Source: Agelaius tricolor (Eukaryota; Chordata; Aves; Passeriformes; Icteridae). From it: a DNA stretch of 64,000 nt. The stretch spans positions 6,185,001 through 6,249,000 of the forward strand of contig JALJCS010000022.1 in NCBI GenBank assembly GCA_023055355.1, given 5' to 3'. A program made the translations under genes and the position numbers. The notes under the pieces are model-generated. The model did not search any database. It was given only the letters and a program-made list of their open reading frames with translations, and was not told the origin of the DNA. Positions 21,001-36,000 of this stretch are shown here, piece after piece (within the stretch, counting starts at the first letter, position 1; every line of letters begins with the position of its first letter).

Positions 21001-24000
21001 TTGGAGACCTCCATTAGGGAGATTGATAGCAGCAAATGCATTTTAGCATTCAGGAAAGTTAATGTAACATGAAATGGAATAAAATTGCACTGTGTTAAGT
21101 AGAGCTAAGATTTCTCTTAATCCTAATTAAAGTTGTTTTTTTTTTTTTTTTTTAAAAAGCTGCATCCAGAAATTCCCAAGCCTTGGTAGATTTTCATTTG
21201 CATTGTCAAAAATCCTGACTGCTCGTGGGCTTCAGTGAAGGAACAGTGCAGAAGAGTTTTGTTACTAGTAGTATCTAGGCACCAGTTTTATCCTAATTTA
21301 ATAGTATAGAATCATTTGTCATCTGGTTACTTTTATCTACTCCAGCCCTCATGTCTTGTTTTATAGTCAATATTCCCCTTCTCATCTGGAAACAGAAACC
21401 ACAATTTAAATATCTATTCAAAAATCTTTACAAATACTTAGTTACAAAAGGAAGTGTGTGATTCTATAGTGCCCTCAATGCAGACACATTATATGGATTG
21501 TAAGAAAACCTCATTAAGAAATTTCAGAGGTTTTTTGGAGCATGTAGTCACCAAGAATATTTTGGCTGTTTAACACTGCAAATCCAAAATATCTATAAGA
21601 TAATTATTTCTGTCTAGTCACACCACTTTAAAGTTTGAGACTTTTGAGTAATTTGGAAGTTTCCTGGAAATGCCACCTTCTGTAGTTCAGTGGTTGTGAT
21701 AGTTATATTGTTGAGATACCTACCAGGTTTGTAAATTAGTATTTAGATGAAAAATATTCATGGATATATACCTTTTATTTTCATGTGTACAGTGTTTATT
21801 TGGGTTGTAGGACATCAAAGTGGGGAAGCAAAGATGTTGCCAAAGGCTATTTTAACTTCATGACCCTTGTCTCAGTACAGCCATATTTCTCAACATAAAT
21901 AACCTTGTTCTTCAAAGTATAAATATTCATTTTTGAGATTCATCCTCAGCTGAACCTCAGGTCTGGAGTTGTAACAGCTGTAGAAGGTTGTCTTTCTTTC
22001 AGCTAAGCTTTTCTGTTGTTCCTCTGTCTTTTGGGGATCTATTTTCTATATTTTTTTTAGAGTATCACATTCATTCTAAATTGGAAGGGACCCAAGGATC
22101 ATCAAGTCCATCCCATAAGTGCCTGTATGGGCATTACCAACAGCTTATTTTTATATTGATTTGTAAAATAAGCTGCTTTCAGGTAGAACTTATATGGAGA
22201 ACAGCTTCACACTGATGCAGATACTTATGTTCTCCACAGTTGTCCATTCTGTTCCACATTTTTCAGTGTCAGAATATAATAGACCTTTCAAAATAAATAT
22301 TGCTAAGAAAAGTATCTCTTTTATCCTTAGATAGACTAAAAATAGCAAGCTACTTTAAAGCAACTAACAGCTGATGAATCATTATCTGAAGTTATGTTCT
22401 GGGCTGCAGCTCAGATGTCTGAGCTGACCTCCTGTTTCAGCCTCATGTTTCCTTAATGTCTCTAAGGAAGTCACTGTCACAGCTCCAAAATCTGTCACAA
22501 TATAATTTTAATTTTGTTTGGAGTTTGCTTGTTCTGCTTAGCACAAGGTAAATATCAATTGGTTATGTTCACCCGAAAGCATCCAACATAAAATTTCAGA
22601 AGTAATTTATAGTCTGGAAAACTTCCTACAAAGACAATTAAGAAATTGTAACAAAGCAAACAGGGATTTTTCATTTTTATTACTCTTTTTTTAAGTCAGA
22701 GGTTGTTCTGGTTTGTTTTGGTTTTGTTTTGTTTGTTTGTTTGGGGAATTTGGTGGTGTTTTTCGTGTGTATGTGTGTGTGTCTGTGTTTTGGAGGTATT
22801 GTAGTTGTTTTGTTAAAGCAATTTTTGCTAGATCTGGAACTGAACTTCTGGAGAACACTACAGGAATATTTAACAATGGGTGGAAACTGTGGCCAGTGCT
22901 TGTACTTTCCCTTGAATGCTTACTGCGTTTACCTCATAGGAAAAGCCCAAGTATCTTGAAATAGTATTTAGTCTATATTACAAGAACTCATTGATTCACA
23001 GTCAATATTTGTTTCCAGTCTCCTTGGAGCCTTTTTAATGTGAAGTACAGCAAACACTGTGTTATCCAGGAACTGTATCTGAAGTAATCACAGTCAAGTA
23101 TCCTAATTAAGTTTTGTAATTAGTGTAGTAATTTATTTCCTTCATTACAACAAACTCTGGGCTGTATCATCCAGAATTTGGAGGACAGCTATTTTGTAGG
23201 GTGACATTAAAGCTTTCAGAGCAATCCAAACAAATTTAAGCCAAATTTATAATAAACCAAAACTGTTTGAGGGTAAATATGTCTTGGGGTCTTTCGGGTC
23301 ACCCTGAGATTGTTAAAAGTCTCTTTTCCCAGCCCAAGCACTTGAAGGAGTCAGGGCTCTTCAGTTCTCAGTCTCAAGGTTGTTTCTTGTATCTTATCTA
23401 TAAAATTCTTTCCCCTGTCCAGCTGAGGTCTGTCCAGCAGGACAGTTCCAGGCACTCTGCCTGCCCCTAGGGTGGTGTTATGTCTTTATACTAAAAACTA
23501 CATATACAGTGTTTACAATTACTTTCCAATCCTATCACCCTTGTTAGACAGGGAGCTTCTACTCTAAACCAATCTGTAAATGCCAACATCACAGCAGAAG
23601 ATGGAGGCCAAGGAGAAGAAGAAGGAGAAAGGCTGGAGATGCCCAGTTCCCTCCATCTTGCCTTCTGGACCCCCATACCAGAAACCCCAAAATCTACTTT
23701 TTCACCCCATGATAACTTCACTATTATTCTACCTAGACTGTTGTGGCTTGCTGATCTTCATCTAAGGTTGGTAATTTGCTCCATGGGTCATAATCAAACC
23801 CACTGGTGTTTTGGGCTCCATGCCAGGGTCTCTGAGCCCCCTGGCAGGGGTCTTGGCCATCCTGGACAGCCAGAGGGATGTTCTGGGTCCCCACAAATTT
23901 GTAGGAAGTAGTTGTATTAGTTAAAGTATAGAGAGGCTTTGTAAACTATGCATGTTAATTTGCATTATTTTGCTGGAAATATTCATTGTGTGAATATTGT

Positions 24001-27000
24001 AGCAATGGTGGATCAGGTTTTGACAGAAGGAAGAGGAGAAGTCTGCTGTCCCACCTCCATCTCAAAATCTATTTTCCTGTACTCTTGCACAGGAGCAGAG
24101 ATAGAATGAGTGATGGGAGGGTGTTTTCTGCTTGTCAGCAAAGGTGGCTGGGGCTGCATGACCTCAGCTGGCAGGGTGCTGGCTCGGGGGCTTTGAATGG
24201 CCCCACAGAGCAGAACAGTCCAGCGTGACCCAGCGCTGACACAGGCGAACGCTGGGGCCCGGGCTCACAGAGCATCCTGCCCTCTCTGCAATGCAACCCC
24301 AGCATGGTGGGCTCCTAGCAGTGCCACAGAACACCAGACTTGCTCCTGAGCACAGGCTGAAGCTGTTTTCAGATGCAGTGTGGAGTACCATTTGATGATG
24401 AGCCAAGGTACTGTGGAATGTTATTCGCCTCCTTCCTTCTCTAGCACCTGTTTGGAAAAATCATGAGTTTACAGCCTAAAACAGTTCAGTTTAGCTAATC
24501 CTAGCTCAACTGGCATTTTGCAATTGCTAATCCTTGCCAGAGTGTTCTCTGAGCATCAGTGTTTGGAGGGTTTGCTTTATTTTGAGTCATTTTCCAAGCC
24601 ATCCATATGTACCTGTTAATTTCTCTTAGTACCTGTGGAAGGTAAAATAAGCTTCATTTTTTTTTTTTGGCATATAATTTCCAGTTGCCTATGCACATTG
24701 TACTGCCTAGGGTATGATCATGCAAGATTTCAGTTTCCAGAACACCCATGGAAGGTATGGATGTGCAGGTTTTCTAGAAATGAGCAGAAAGCCTTTCAGC
24801 AAGCAAAATTCTTTATTTGTAAAAATTTACCTTTTGAATGGTTTTTTGGCTATTATGCTGCATACAATATTGTGAGGCCTGCATGGCAGATATCATACAG
24901 CTAATTGGGAAGCTGAATCTCAATTACAAAGTGATGATTGAGAGTTAAGAACTCTGTTTTGCAGGCATCACACCACAAAATTGTCATGTGGGTTGTAAGT
25001 GAACCCTAAAATATTAAATGCACAAAACTAGGCCAATGCTACCTGTTTCTTTTCTTTTTACTTTTTTTTAACTGTCATGAAATGTGGACAATATTAGATC
25101 TGTCTGTTGAAACTTCTTGCCCAAAGTGCAGCTGGTTTAGTCCCAATGCACTTGGTCTGCTTCATTGTATATAATAAATTAAATTGCAGTTGTGGTTTTG
25201 ATTTGAATTAGTTAAGGCCATCACTAACACATACTTAAAAAGACAGGGAGGCATATTTAGATTAACTATTAGAACTTCAAAAGACATTTACAAAGTATGC
25301 CAGAAGTTGTAGTCTGAGGCTTGTTCTTTCAAACAGCTCAACTCTTGCATTTTCTTGTGAGTTGTTTTGGACTGAGTTCCTCAGTTTTCCAGGTTTTTAG
25401 AGAAGATTCTGTCTCCTAATTGGAGATGGATCTGAAACTAAAACGGGACAAAAAAGCTACAAGAGTAGCTTAGAGTCTGAAAAATGTCTTATAATGAGGT
25501 ATTAAAAATGTATTCAGTGTTTCAATTGATGTTAAATAGTCATACAGGCACTAGCATTGTTCTCTCTTGAGAGAAGCTAATGTGTAATAACCAAAGTTAG
25601 GAAATTGCTTCTGGACTGAGATCCACTGTAAACCTCCATAGTGGATGTTTACAATAAGAATGTAAACAATGACTTTACAGTAAGGATGGTTTGTTCAGTG
25701 CCTTTTCTTTCCAGGAGGCACCTGTCAGTGAGGTAACCCACACACTCCAGACATAAACATTGCACAGATGGACAAAATGTGAATTTTAGAAATATTCTAG
25801 TTTAAAATTATTCCTGTACAGAATCCCAGAGTGGGTCAGGTTGGGAGGGACCACAGTGGCTCATCGGGTCCAAGCTCCCTGCTCGAGTAGGGGCACCCCA
25901 GAGCACGGGGCACAGGATTGCCCTGAGGTTGGCTCAGCTGGTTGGAACATGGGGCATCAGGTTTTGTACTCCCCTCCCCCTGGAACACAGCCACATGATC
26001 TGCAATTGCTTTATGAAATACCTTTGTTTGGACTTCATTTTGTGATGGAGAACTGAGACCAAGAAATACAGAGTTACTTTCCCAGAGTTATTCAACAGCA
26101 GAAGCACAACTCATTTTGGTTTGTTTAATACCTATCATCAAGTTAAATGGGCAAAGCATAGCTAGCATATGGTCTTAATAAATGTATTTTTTGCTGTGTT
26201 GTACTCTCAGATGTGGTATTAAGAAATTTAGGGAAATGCCAGGATTTCTTTAAGTAAATTGAAGAGGTTTACTTTGCAAATTTTCTGTGAAATCTGTTAC
26301 AGTACTGTTTCATGTGTCGTATCAAGAACAAAAGTACTTTTTTAGTATGACATTATTTTTTTTGGATGAATGGACTCAGTCTAGTCTCGGAAAGAATTTA
26401 TTTAATGATAGCTTAGGTCCTTCCCAGCTCTAGTATTATCTTGATAAGTTCAAGGAAATAATCACATTGTTTACCTAACTCCTTTCTTTTGATACTGCTA
26501 CAGAAGTATTTTCTGTTCAAAATTACTGTGTTTACCATTATTTGAAGGGCCTGTGACACAAGTTTCCAGATGAACAAGGGGTACTGTCCTAGTAGGTTCC
26601 TGACTATCAGGTTAATTCAAAGAAAAGACTTTGCCTCTGCTGGCTTTGTTTAGTCAGCTGACAGTCTGATTCCAAAGATGCCCTTAAGAAGTCATGAACT
26701 AATGGGCAGTTCAAAAAGATACTGAAGGCTGATTAATTCCTGTGGCGCTGTTCTTGAGAGCATTTACAGCCATTATTTTATTGCCTGAGCAGTCCTGTTG
26801 CTCCCAGGAGGAAAGTGGAGTGGGTTTGTTGGGGACTGTGGTGTTCCAGCAGCCACACTGGCCATTCCCCTTTATTGCACCCAGTCCCAAAAAGGACTTT
26901 CAAAATTTAGACATTTCAGCAAAGCAAATATATAAATAGGCAAATATATAAATAGGCAAGGGCAGCACAGACTTCATATATCATCAATAAATATGAACTT

Positions 27001-30000
27001 CAGACTCCAGTATTATCTGCTTAGCATGTTTTACTGAAATTTTGAACTTCTTTAACAGATGAAACAAGATCCTGACAGGGGACAGAAATCTAGGAACACT
27101 GGGGTTTTTGTGTGTGGTATTGTGTTTATGTTTGCTATTCTAAATTGCAGCTGTCAGTTTTCATGCCTTTTGTGTAAGACATCTGCGTGCCATGGTAAGC
27201 AATGTAGGTGAAATAATGTTTAAATGCCTTTTTGGGGAACTTCTATGTGCAGTTTTGTAGGATCACTTTTCTTCTCTCTGCTAAATGAAGACTTTCTATT
27301 GTGTGGAAAATATCCTGACTTTATTATTAGAATTTTTTTCAGTTTTCTTTTGACATCCATCTGGAATATATTTTAAAATAACCTCTAAAGACTGGTGATT
27401 TTGTTGGTGCTCATCTATCAAAGTCAGCAGTCCTTTGCTAACGTTTGCTAATAGGGAAATTGAAAGTATGCAATGCTTACTTGAACTTCCTCCTATACAC
27501 TTAGTATTGCCCTTTTTCCTCAGGAGACTCCTGTTTCAGCTATTAAGCTTTTTCTTTCAGTTCCTCTCATGGCACATAATTTGCAAGCCTGAGTGTGCAC
27601 TTTCAAATGCACAGTAATACAGTTTTAGTATTTGGTCTAGACTTTGTGGTTTAGTCTTTATCTCATGTAATCTATGCTTTCTGATTTTTAACAGTAAAGG
27701 TATATTCATTTTTATGAAAGACAGTTCAAGTAGTGACACACTGCTCTTGTCCAGAAATCTTGCTGTTCTGCCAGCCTAATGCAATATTAATGGAAAAAGG
27801 CAACAGGATAATCTGTTATTTATATGCAGTTCGAAATCTGTGTGAGACAACCAAAACAGATCTGACAAAGAACAAGGAGTGTGGCTTAGAGAACTTTAGA
27901 TCTAAAAAGCTCTAGTCAGGTTTAACAAGTCTCTTTTGCTTGATATTGCCCACAGGGTTCAATAAAAAAAAATTCAAAGTAGGGAGAGTGTACAGTAATT
28001 AGAGGTGTATTAAATACAGTGAAATTAGACTGGATAAAGGTATTAAAGCTGAATAAAAGAGTTAAAGCTGGTATTTTAAGAGAAGTTTATGTAGAAGTAG
28101 GAGATCCTAATGCATGATCATCAGAAAGCATCAAAAGTATGAATTATGGGGCCCACATCAGACCACTAATTGAGACTAAGATAAAAACATAGAACAAAAT
28201 ATTGAACCTTGTTTTGGCTTATTTATAAATTCTGTTTCCTGTTCAGTTTTTTTTTTTTTTTAATGAATAAATCTAAATTGATCTCCAGCACACTCAGTTT
28301 TACTGCACATAGCTTATGATGCCTTGTGAATTAAAACACAATTGTATTTGCATTTTCATTGCTTTCTGTCTATCCTTTCACAATCTTTTTAAATAAATAA
28401 GTCCAGTCCAGGATTTTTCCCCAGGAGAGCAAACAGCATTTGTGATGAGTAGTAGTCACAAACATAATTTTTATTGTGCATTCAACAATGGAAGGAGAGT
28501 GGGAGTTTTTAGGCAGAAAGGGCAACACAGCTACACAAACTGCATAATAATAAATCAGCAATATAGGCTATGTAAGTTTCTTTAGAGGCCTCAGAACTAA
28601 TGCATTGTCTCATGCACTCCACAGTAATGTAACTTAATGGGAAACTTATTCAAATGAAGCCTATAGAGAGTCCCAAAATGTCAGAAGTCCTAAGGGAAAC
28701 ATCTCAGTTGTTTGTAGTGGATAAAAGAGCATTGCAACTTAAGACACCTTGCATCCCACAACACTTAAGGGCATGAAAGCTCTGGTGGGTGTCAGTGGAT
28801 TACCTGAGGATGTTTGTACTGCCCACTGCTCTGAACCTGCCCAGACTCAACAGAAAGGCTGAGAATATGACAGAAACTAGAATAAAACTATTCTCCAATG
28901 CCAAAAAAGCATTTGAACTCCAGAAGGAGTCCTGAAGGTGTTTTGCAAAGACACCATGCTTTCAAGGGCAAATTTTCTTTTATTGGAAACATTTTATCAG
29001 TTATTCAAAAATTATATTGCACATTGTATACAAGAAGGAAGCCAGAGTAAAACTGTCAATGTTTTGAGATATTCCTTATCAAGGAAAGGCAAAGTTTACT
29101 GAACTGCATAGAGCAGAGTAAGACACAGTTCTCTCCTTTTGTGGGTTTACTTCAAATAGAAGTGAATGGAATCAGTGTGGCCTTTTCCACCCAACTCTGA
29201 ATGTCATCTCCCTTAAATTAAATAGTATAGAATTGTAGAATTTTTTTTATCTGCCTGCATTTTTCAGCACACCATGAAAAGGCCCTAATTTTCCTGGGGG
29301 AGAAGGGCACTATAGCTTTTTTTAAAACCTAGTTATCTCTCTGTAATACCATTTTTAGAGTTTATTTTGAACCGCTCTCCCTGGAAAAGAACAACCACTT
29401 AAATAGCCAAACAGAGGAGTAGATGAATGTTAGATGAATAAAGATAATGCTCAAGGAAGCCTTTGTCCTGCACATGGATTCTTAATATGTTGGTATGTCA
29501 CACTAATATATGGCAGCAGCAGGGACTGAGGAAGGTGCCTGTAGAAAGGAAGTCAAAGGAGAGAAAATCACGTAACTTTAATTTTATGTTTGAAAAATGA
29601 GAAGTTGATAATAATGATTTCCTCATGGTTGATACTGAGTCTAGACTTGCTGAAATCACATTCCCAAATATGCAGTTGGCAAGGCTGAGGCTGGGTTTTA
29701 GAGACACAAGGTAAGGGTGAAAATGTGCAGCTATATGAGAGTGGCAGAGTGGAGTTTCAGTTTTTCTGAACTTTTAACCAAAGGGAGAAAACATGAAATA
29801 CATGGCAGCAATAATGGGGAGAGTATTTCTGTATAAGGGAAGGATCAATGACCACTTATGGTGTGAGGAATAATGGCACAGCTGTAATTAAGACCTGGAG
29901 AATGAGTAAACAGTCATGAAATTCAACTTTTTGTTTAGTCCAGGCAAGTTTGAATCCCAAAAGAAGGAAATTAAAGACACTAGATGTCAGAGAAGCAGAA

Positions 30001-33000
30001 AGAAATCAAACAGAGGGCACATAGTTTAAAACATTTTATAACAGCATATAACTAATCTGTGGAAACCCTTTTGGAAAATACAGTAATTAGAAAGCTTAGT
30101 AAGAGCAGCAGTAAACATTTATACTAGCTGGTGTCCAGTTCAAAGTTCAGAAAAAAAGATTTAAGCTTTCAATCATAAGTCTGCCTGTCACTGACAGGAG
30201 ATTTCCCTTAAGGCCTGATTATTACTTATTTATAACTGTATTAGTTATCATTACAAGGTCTGATTTAGCTTGTTAAGTCTGAAAAGTTGCACATTGTGCT
30301 GTCAGTGTAGTCCAGTCAGGCAGTTCCCATATTGTGCTGTGTTGGACTGCAGGTCCAGCCTTAGTGTAATCCACAGCCTTTGCTCCCTTGTTTATTCACT
30401 TGGGACTGATGCCAGAAGGTTTCTGGAACTTTTTGTTGTCTGCTGGTAAGGAAGTGATGGGCGTGACCATGCTGTGGGTTTTTGGGTATCTCATTAACCT
30501 GGGAGGAATCATTGGAGTAAAACCACAGTGTCCTGGGAAGGAAAGGGAGAAATGAGCTGCCAAGGCTTGTCCGTGGTGTTTGCCATTGACTGGCACACAG
30601 CTTCTGGCTGCTCCTGTAATTCCAGCAGCAGGAATTACATCCCTTAAACTCACGAGTGTTTCTGCATGAATGAGTGCAAACTATTGAACTTGGGAGTGAG
30701 GTGGTTTCAGAGAAGTTGGGTGGCTGCATTGCTTAACCCTTGCTGCTGTTTTCAGTGGGGCTTTTTGTGGGGTAATGTGGCTGCCTGATTTCTGGGCTGG
30801 ATTAGGTCACTTCCAGCGTTTTAGAAGAGCAGACAGTGGAAACATGATATTGCTCAAATGGGTCCATCCTTGAGTGTTGACAGCTGTTCATGGGTTGGAC
30901 ATAAATAGAAATGTGTGCACAATCCCCTTGAAAATCTCCTGTTGTCTATAACAGCCACTGTTGAATGACTTTTTCAGGAAATCACTGAAGCCAGATAAAT
31001 CTGTAAAAACTGGAACCTGTGGGCTGAGGAAATGCCTCTTCATGGACCTGAGTGGTTATTTGTTGTTCTGAAATTTCTTTTTCTCTCTTTCACAAAGAAC
31101 TGTCTGGTGATCAAAGACCGGGGAAATTTTAGGTTAAAATAAAAATCCAAAATCTCTTTCAAAGTCAAATGTAATACCAGCATCATAGAGTTCTGACTGA
31201 TTCTTTAAAAGAATTAGTTAAGAATTGGTTAAGACTTTTTCTTGAGGCAAAGCATATTTAATTATTGCTTCCAGAGCCCTCAAGAAGCATATGCAGGGAT
31301 AATATCCACACTTGCAATTTGTCAGAAAAAAACCCTGTATTTCCAGACAATTCTCAAGTAGATACGGTTCAGTATCTTGTTTTTCAGTCTCTAAGGGAAG
31401 TCTAAAAGAGGACATGATATTAAGATGGTCACATGTGAAAAGAGTATAATGGAAGCCTGCCAGGTGCAGCTATTTAATTTGGCCCTTTATAATAGAATGT
31501 GACGGCACTCAAAGATAAGAAGAAGCTGTTTTGAAATTGAATTGCAGTAGCATTTATACATGATGAATCATTTAAAGAAGGTTTATTATAGATTCCAATT
31601 GGTCTTGTCCTTTAGTAATAAAAAAGAGGACACTTAAAGCAAAGAGACCACCATTGTTAAATCAGGCAGGTAAGAAAATATATTACCTAAACAACATTTA
31701 ATCAATTCAAAGCAATCTCATGTCTACAGGTTATTATTGAAGCAAATAAATTCATATTCCTTTAGGAAGATGTCAGGATGAGAATAGTGAAAGTACTTAA
31801 ATTAATTGAGGTTATAGGAAAAATTTAATGTTATAACTAAGCTGTATTATACAGTTCTCTGTGCTGTGAAAGTAGTTTATGTTTTCCTCTCAGACATCAG
31901 CACTAGATACTATTGGAAGCTGGATGCTGGAACAAATAAGAGAGGTAGCAATAACTTCTTCTGCACTTTCCTGAGCATTTAAGTGGGCTCCAAAGCTTGC
32001 TTATAATTCTGGGATTGAATCAGACTCCTTATAGGCTCCTACTGGTTCAGTTTTGCTTGAGGAAATCTAAACCACACCTGAAGCCCCCTGCTTGGACCAA
32101 AAAAGCAGTGCTTGTAAAAGCAGGTACTGCTGAGTTCCTCATGCTTCTACATCAGGTGTGCATGCTGGCTGTAATTGATTTGGTATTCATACTTTATTTA
32201 CATTAAATCTGTGAGTAATGTCTGTGTTATCCCTTGGCATCTCTTTCTAATCCAGTGTAAGGCTCCAATACACAGCAAAATGATCAGTACCCGAGAATAT
32301 TTATTAATATAACCCAGTAACATCATTATTATAATAGTTTGATTTGTTTTTTCTTAGGTTTTATTTGACAAAGTTCAGGTATCAATGATTATGTTGAAAT
32401 GTGCTTGGGTCCTTGCATAGCTTCAGACTGCTGTTTGGCAGACCAAATTAACACATGACTTTTTCACATCTGTAACCTTTTTCAGTAGAAACTACCTACT
32501 TCTTAGTCTTAATCTGCACAAAATTTAGGGATGATGGTGATTCAGTTGGGTAAACTGCATATCTTCATGTTCCTGGAATGGCTACTGAGGGAAATGCGTC
32601 TGTCCTTACATTAATTACTTACAGTAAAAGTCAAATATGTCCAGAAATAGTTTCCAAAAGGTTGCTGCCAGCCTCACTTCATGCAGGCCATTTGTTTTAT
32701 CTCTGGGTCAGGATCTGTGTCCTGCTCTTGGCTGCAGTTCACTCCAGAGTTACTTCACCTCGTCAGAATCCATCCACACAATAATCACTTCATGGAAATC
32801 ACGAGATCTTTATCCCTCAATCCAAAATGTAAATGAAGAAAACAAATATTGGAGAAGGAGAAACATTGGGCAGGGCTACATGAGTGGTTTGAATTACGGT
32901 AAATAGGCCATGCATGTGACTGGTCACTAACAATAATTTCATTTGGTTCACCTAGAAAAAAGAAGAATGGAGAAGAAGAGCAGCCAAAGCCCTCTCTCAG

Positions 33001-36000
33001 TAATCAATACCGAATTGTTACACCCACATTCCAGTATAAAATGGATTACAAGAAAGTTGGCAAATGTATTATTATAAACAACAAAAATTTTGAAGACAAA
33101 ACAGGTAATGTTCTTTCTTTGATGATACTCATTACAGACCATAGAATTTTTATACTTTTTTATTTTCATGCTTATACTTTAATCAATAAGTATTCTATTT
33201 TTAGGACATGCAATTTTAATGAGGGTTTTTAACTTTTTTGATAAATAGTTGTTCCTAAAACTTTTCCTGTTCTCTAACACCTATGTTAGAGTGGCTCTTT
33301 TCAACATCTTTTCAGTATATGTCTCAAACACCATGTCTCCTTGCTGTACCAACTTCAAACTAAACCTTTGTTCCAGAGTGTAAAACTATGTTGTTAAAAT
33401 TTGAACTTTGGCATCTGCAACCCATGTTATAAATTATCTGTCCCTGAGCTGCAGCTATGAGCTACAAAAGCTAATAGCTGTAGGTGTGCTCTGTTCACAC
33501 TCCTGCATTCAACTTTCCAGACCACATGTGGTTTCAAGGTAGACAAATAAATACTTGTGTTATAATCAGGTCTGTAGGATTTTTCCTGTACACTGGGCAA
33601 ACACAGTAAGTTGTTTTCCCCAAAGATTCTGTGTCAGTTCCTTTACTGGGTGTAATATGGACACTTTTCAGCAGGTTTTCCATGGGGTGCTTTGTGTTGT
33701 ACTGCATAACCAAAAAGAGAGGGATCATCCTTAGAGCTCCTGTGTTGCAAGGTGCTGGGGCCACGCCAACATTTTTCAGGATGAGATATGTGTTAACACT
33801 GAGCATTGCCTTATTTTTAAAATCTCACAATTTGTTCTCAATGCTGCTAGAGGATTGTTTTAAAAACATGTCACCGAGACATCGTTTAATTTTATCAGTG
33901 ATAAACTTAAACATTTGCCGTTGAACACGTGAATCACTTGGAGTTGTGTAATGTGCAGTCAACCATGTTCTTTGCTTTCTGGCAGGAATGGGCACACGCA
34001 ATGGCACTGACAAAGATGCTGGAGACCTTGCTAAGAGCTTTAAAAACCTGGGCTTTGAGGTTGATATACACCATGACCGAAGCCGTGATGATATGGAAAA
34101 ATTACTGAAAAAAGGTAGAAATTCAGTATCATAGAATGATTTAGAGAGGAACAGACCTTTGGAAATCACTGAATCTAGTCCCTAGTCACAGGAGGTTAAA
34201 GCAGAGCAGATTGCTGAGGCCCCACATGTAAAATTTTTTGCATGGAAGGATTTGTTTTCTGAATGGACTGGGCTTAATTCCCCACGTCATCCCCCAGCAT
34301 CAATTCAGAAATGCACGGTGTTCTTGTGAAGCACTTGTCCTGTGTATTAGCTGAAGAGCCTTCATATTAGATAAGGAGTTCAGCCTGTTGATTCCAGTGG
34401 GCTAAACTCAGACTCAAGTGAAGGATGCATCCATGTGCTCAAGGTACTCACCACATTGTAAAAAATGATCCACTCCTTCTCATGCCTGACAGTAGGAGCC
34501 CAGTGTATATTAAGCCTCAGAAAAATGTGCTTGCTAAATATAATTTCTATTTAAAATGTGGCTTCCTTTTGACTCAGAAGTGTTTGCCTTGCAGCTGCTG
34601 AGGAGAACCACAGTGATGCTGCCTGCTTTGCCTGTATCCTCCTGAGCCATGGGGAAGAAGGGCTCATCTATGGCACAGATGGACCCATGGCTATCAAGAG
34701 TCTGACTGCCCTGTTCAGAGGAGACAAGTGCAAAAGCCTTATAGGCAAACCCAAACTGTTTTTCATTCAGGTAATAGCCCTGAGGTAAATACAGTGTCCT
34801 ACTGCTGCAGCAGGGAAAACATGCTCTGTTGGTTGTCTGCCCTAGAAAAACCCTGTAGCTTGACTTAGTGAATGTTGCTGGAGGTTTGTGAAAAAATGTG
34901 TTGACAGAAGTTGTCTATGGGTAAAATTATTGTTTGTTTTTAAAAGATAATTTATATACGAGATTCACAGGTGTAAAGAAAATTATCATTGTAATTTTCT
35001 ACATGGTTTTTCTTGGTAATATATGGACATCAAAGCAGAAAGATACTCACTTTTTTGCAGACAGAGCTAAGGACAGTACATAATTTTCAATAGGAATAAT
35101 ATTGTCCAGGTCTCTTTGAATTAAGGCTTCCTCTACAAATTACTTCTTAAAGCAACACTTTTCATCAGTAGCCTAAAAATTTATATTGGATTTTTAAATT
35201 AACATGTAATTAATTGTACTAGTTAATACAATTATTAGTTAATGTATTAATTGTATTAGTTAAAATTTTAAAGACAACTGTTTCAAACAGCATTAACTGA
35301 CATATCATGGGTCTGAATTCTCTTTTTTACATAATACATAGTATTATTTACATAGAAGAGTTGCAGCAGATGTGGTTTACCCTAGGCTATCCCATCAATT
35401 AATCCTCATCCTCAAAGTGAAAACTGTTTTAGACTCTTCATACTACTTAAGTGATGTTTCTTTTAATTACATTTTTGAAATGGTTGCTTTATAGACTTGA
35501 AAATTATCTTAATAAAGGTAATCTGCCCTCTTATATAAGCCAGTCAGACTTGTTCTTTTGCAAGAGCTGTCAGTCAAAGCTACTGATAAGAGCTGAAAAT
35601 TACCCACCAGGACCAGTGTGCCCTTTAGCTAAACCCATGATTAAGAGAAAATTAAGAATCAAAGAGATAAATGGAAAAGTATTAAAAACACAATATACTT
35701 GTAATGGGTGGTCAAACACTAGCTCACATTGTCCACACTGTAGAGTCTCCACCTGTGGAGTCCACTGTCTAGAAATTGTCCAGAAGTCACACTGCACACA
35801 GCATTATGGAATAATTGGGTGCTGAGAATGACTCTAGACTGGTAAAATTAATCATGGTTAGAATAAACCAGTGCTGACATGGCACTTGTTGACAAACAGC
35901 TGAGATGCACAGCCTCAACACCTTTGCCTCCCTCTACTTAGAGGATGTATATTTTTCAAAGGGTAAGCTATAACTTTATCACTGAACAATAAGATATGCC

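Larger units (their letters stand above)
18096..32955 (+). other. CASP7 first coding-region intron (about 14.9 kb)
   Basis: Large AT-rich intron with no additional coding exon that I can support. It contains a CTCF-type motif and hairpin near 20.6-20.8 kb, a poly-T tract at 21136-21153, CR1 fragments near 22.06 and 25.82 kb, an LTR-like insertion at 23.28-23.9 kb, a GC-richer block near 24.1-24.4 kb and a perfect 16-bp tandem duplication near 26.93 kb. Confidence 0.75.

Noticed and set aside
30361..30729. 122-codon minus-strand frame in the CASP7 intron with several Cys
   Set aside because: Overlapped by a second minus-strand frame of 85 codons, no domain, and Cys spacing without regular pairs.
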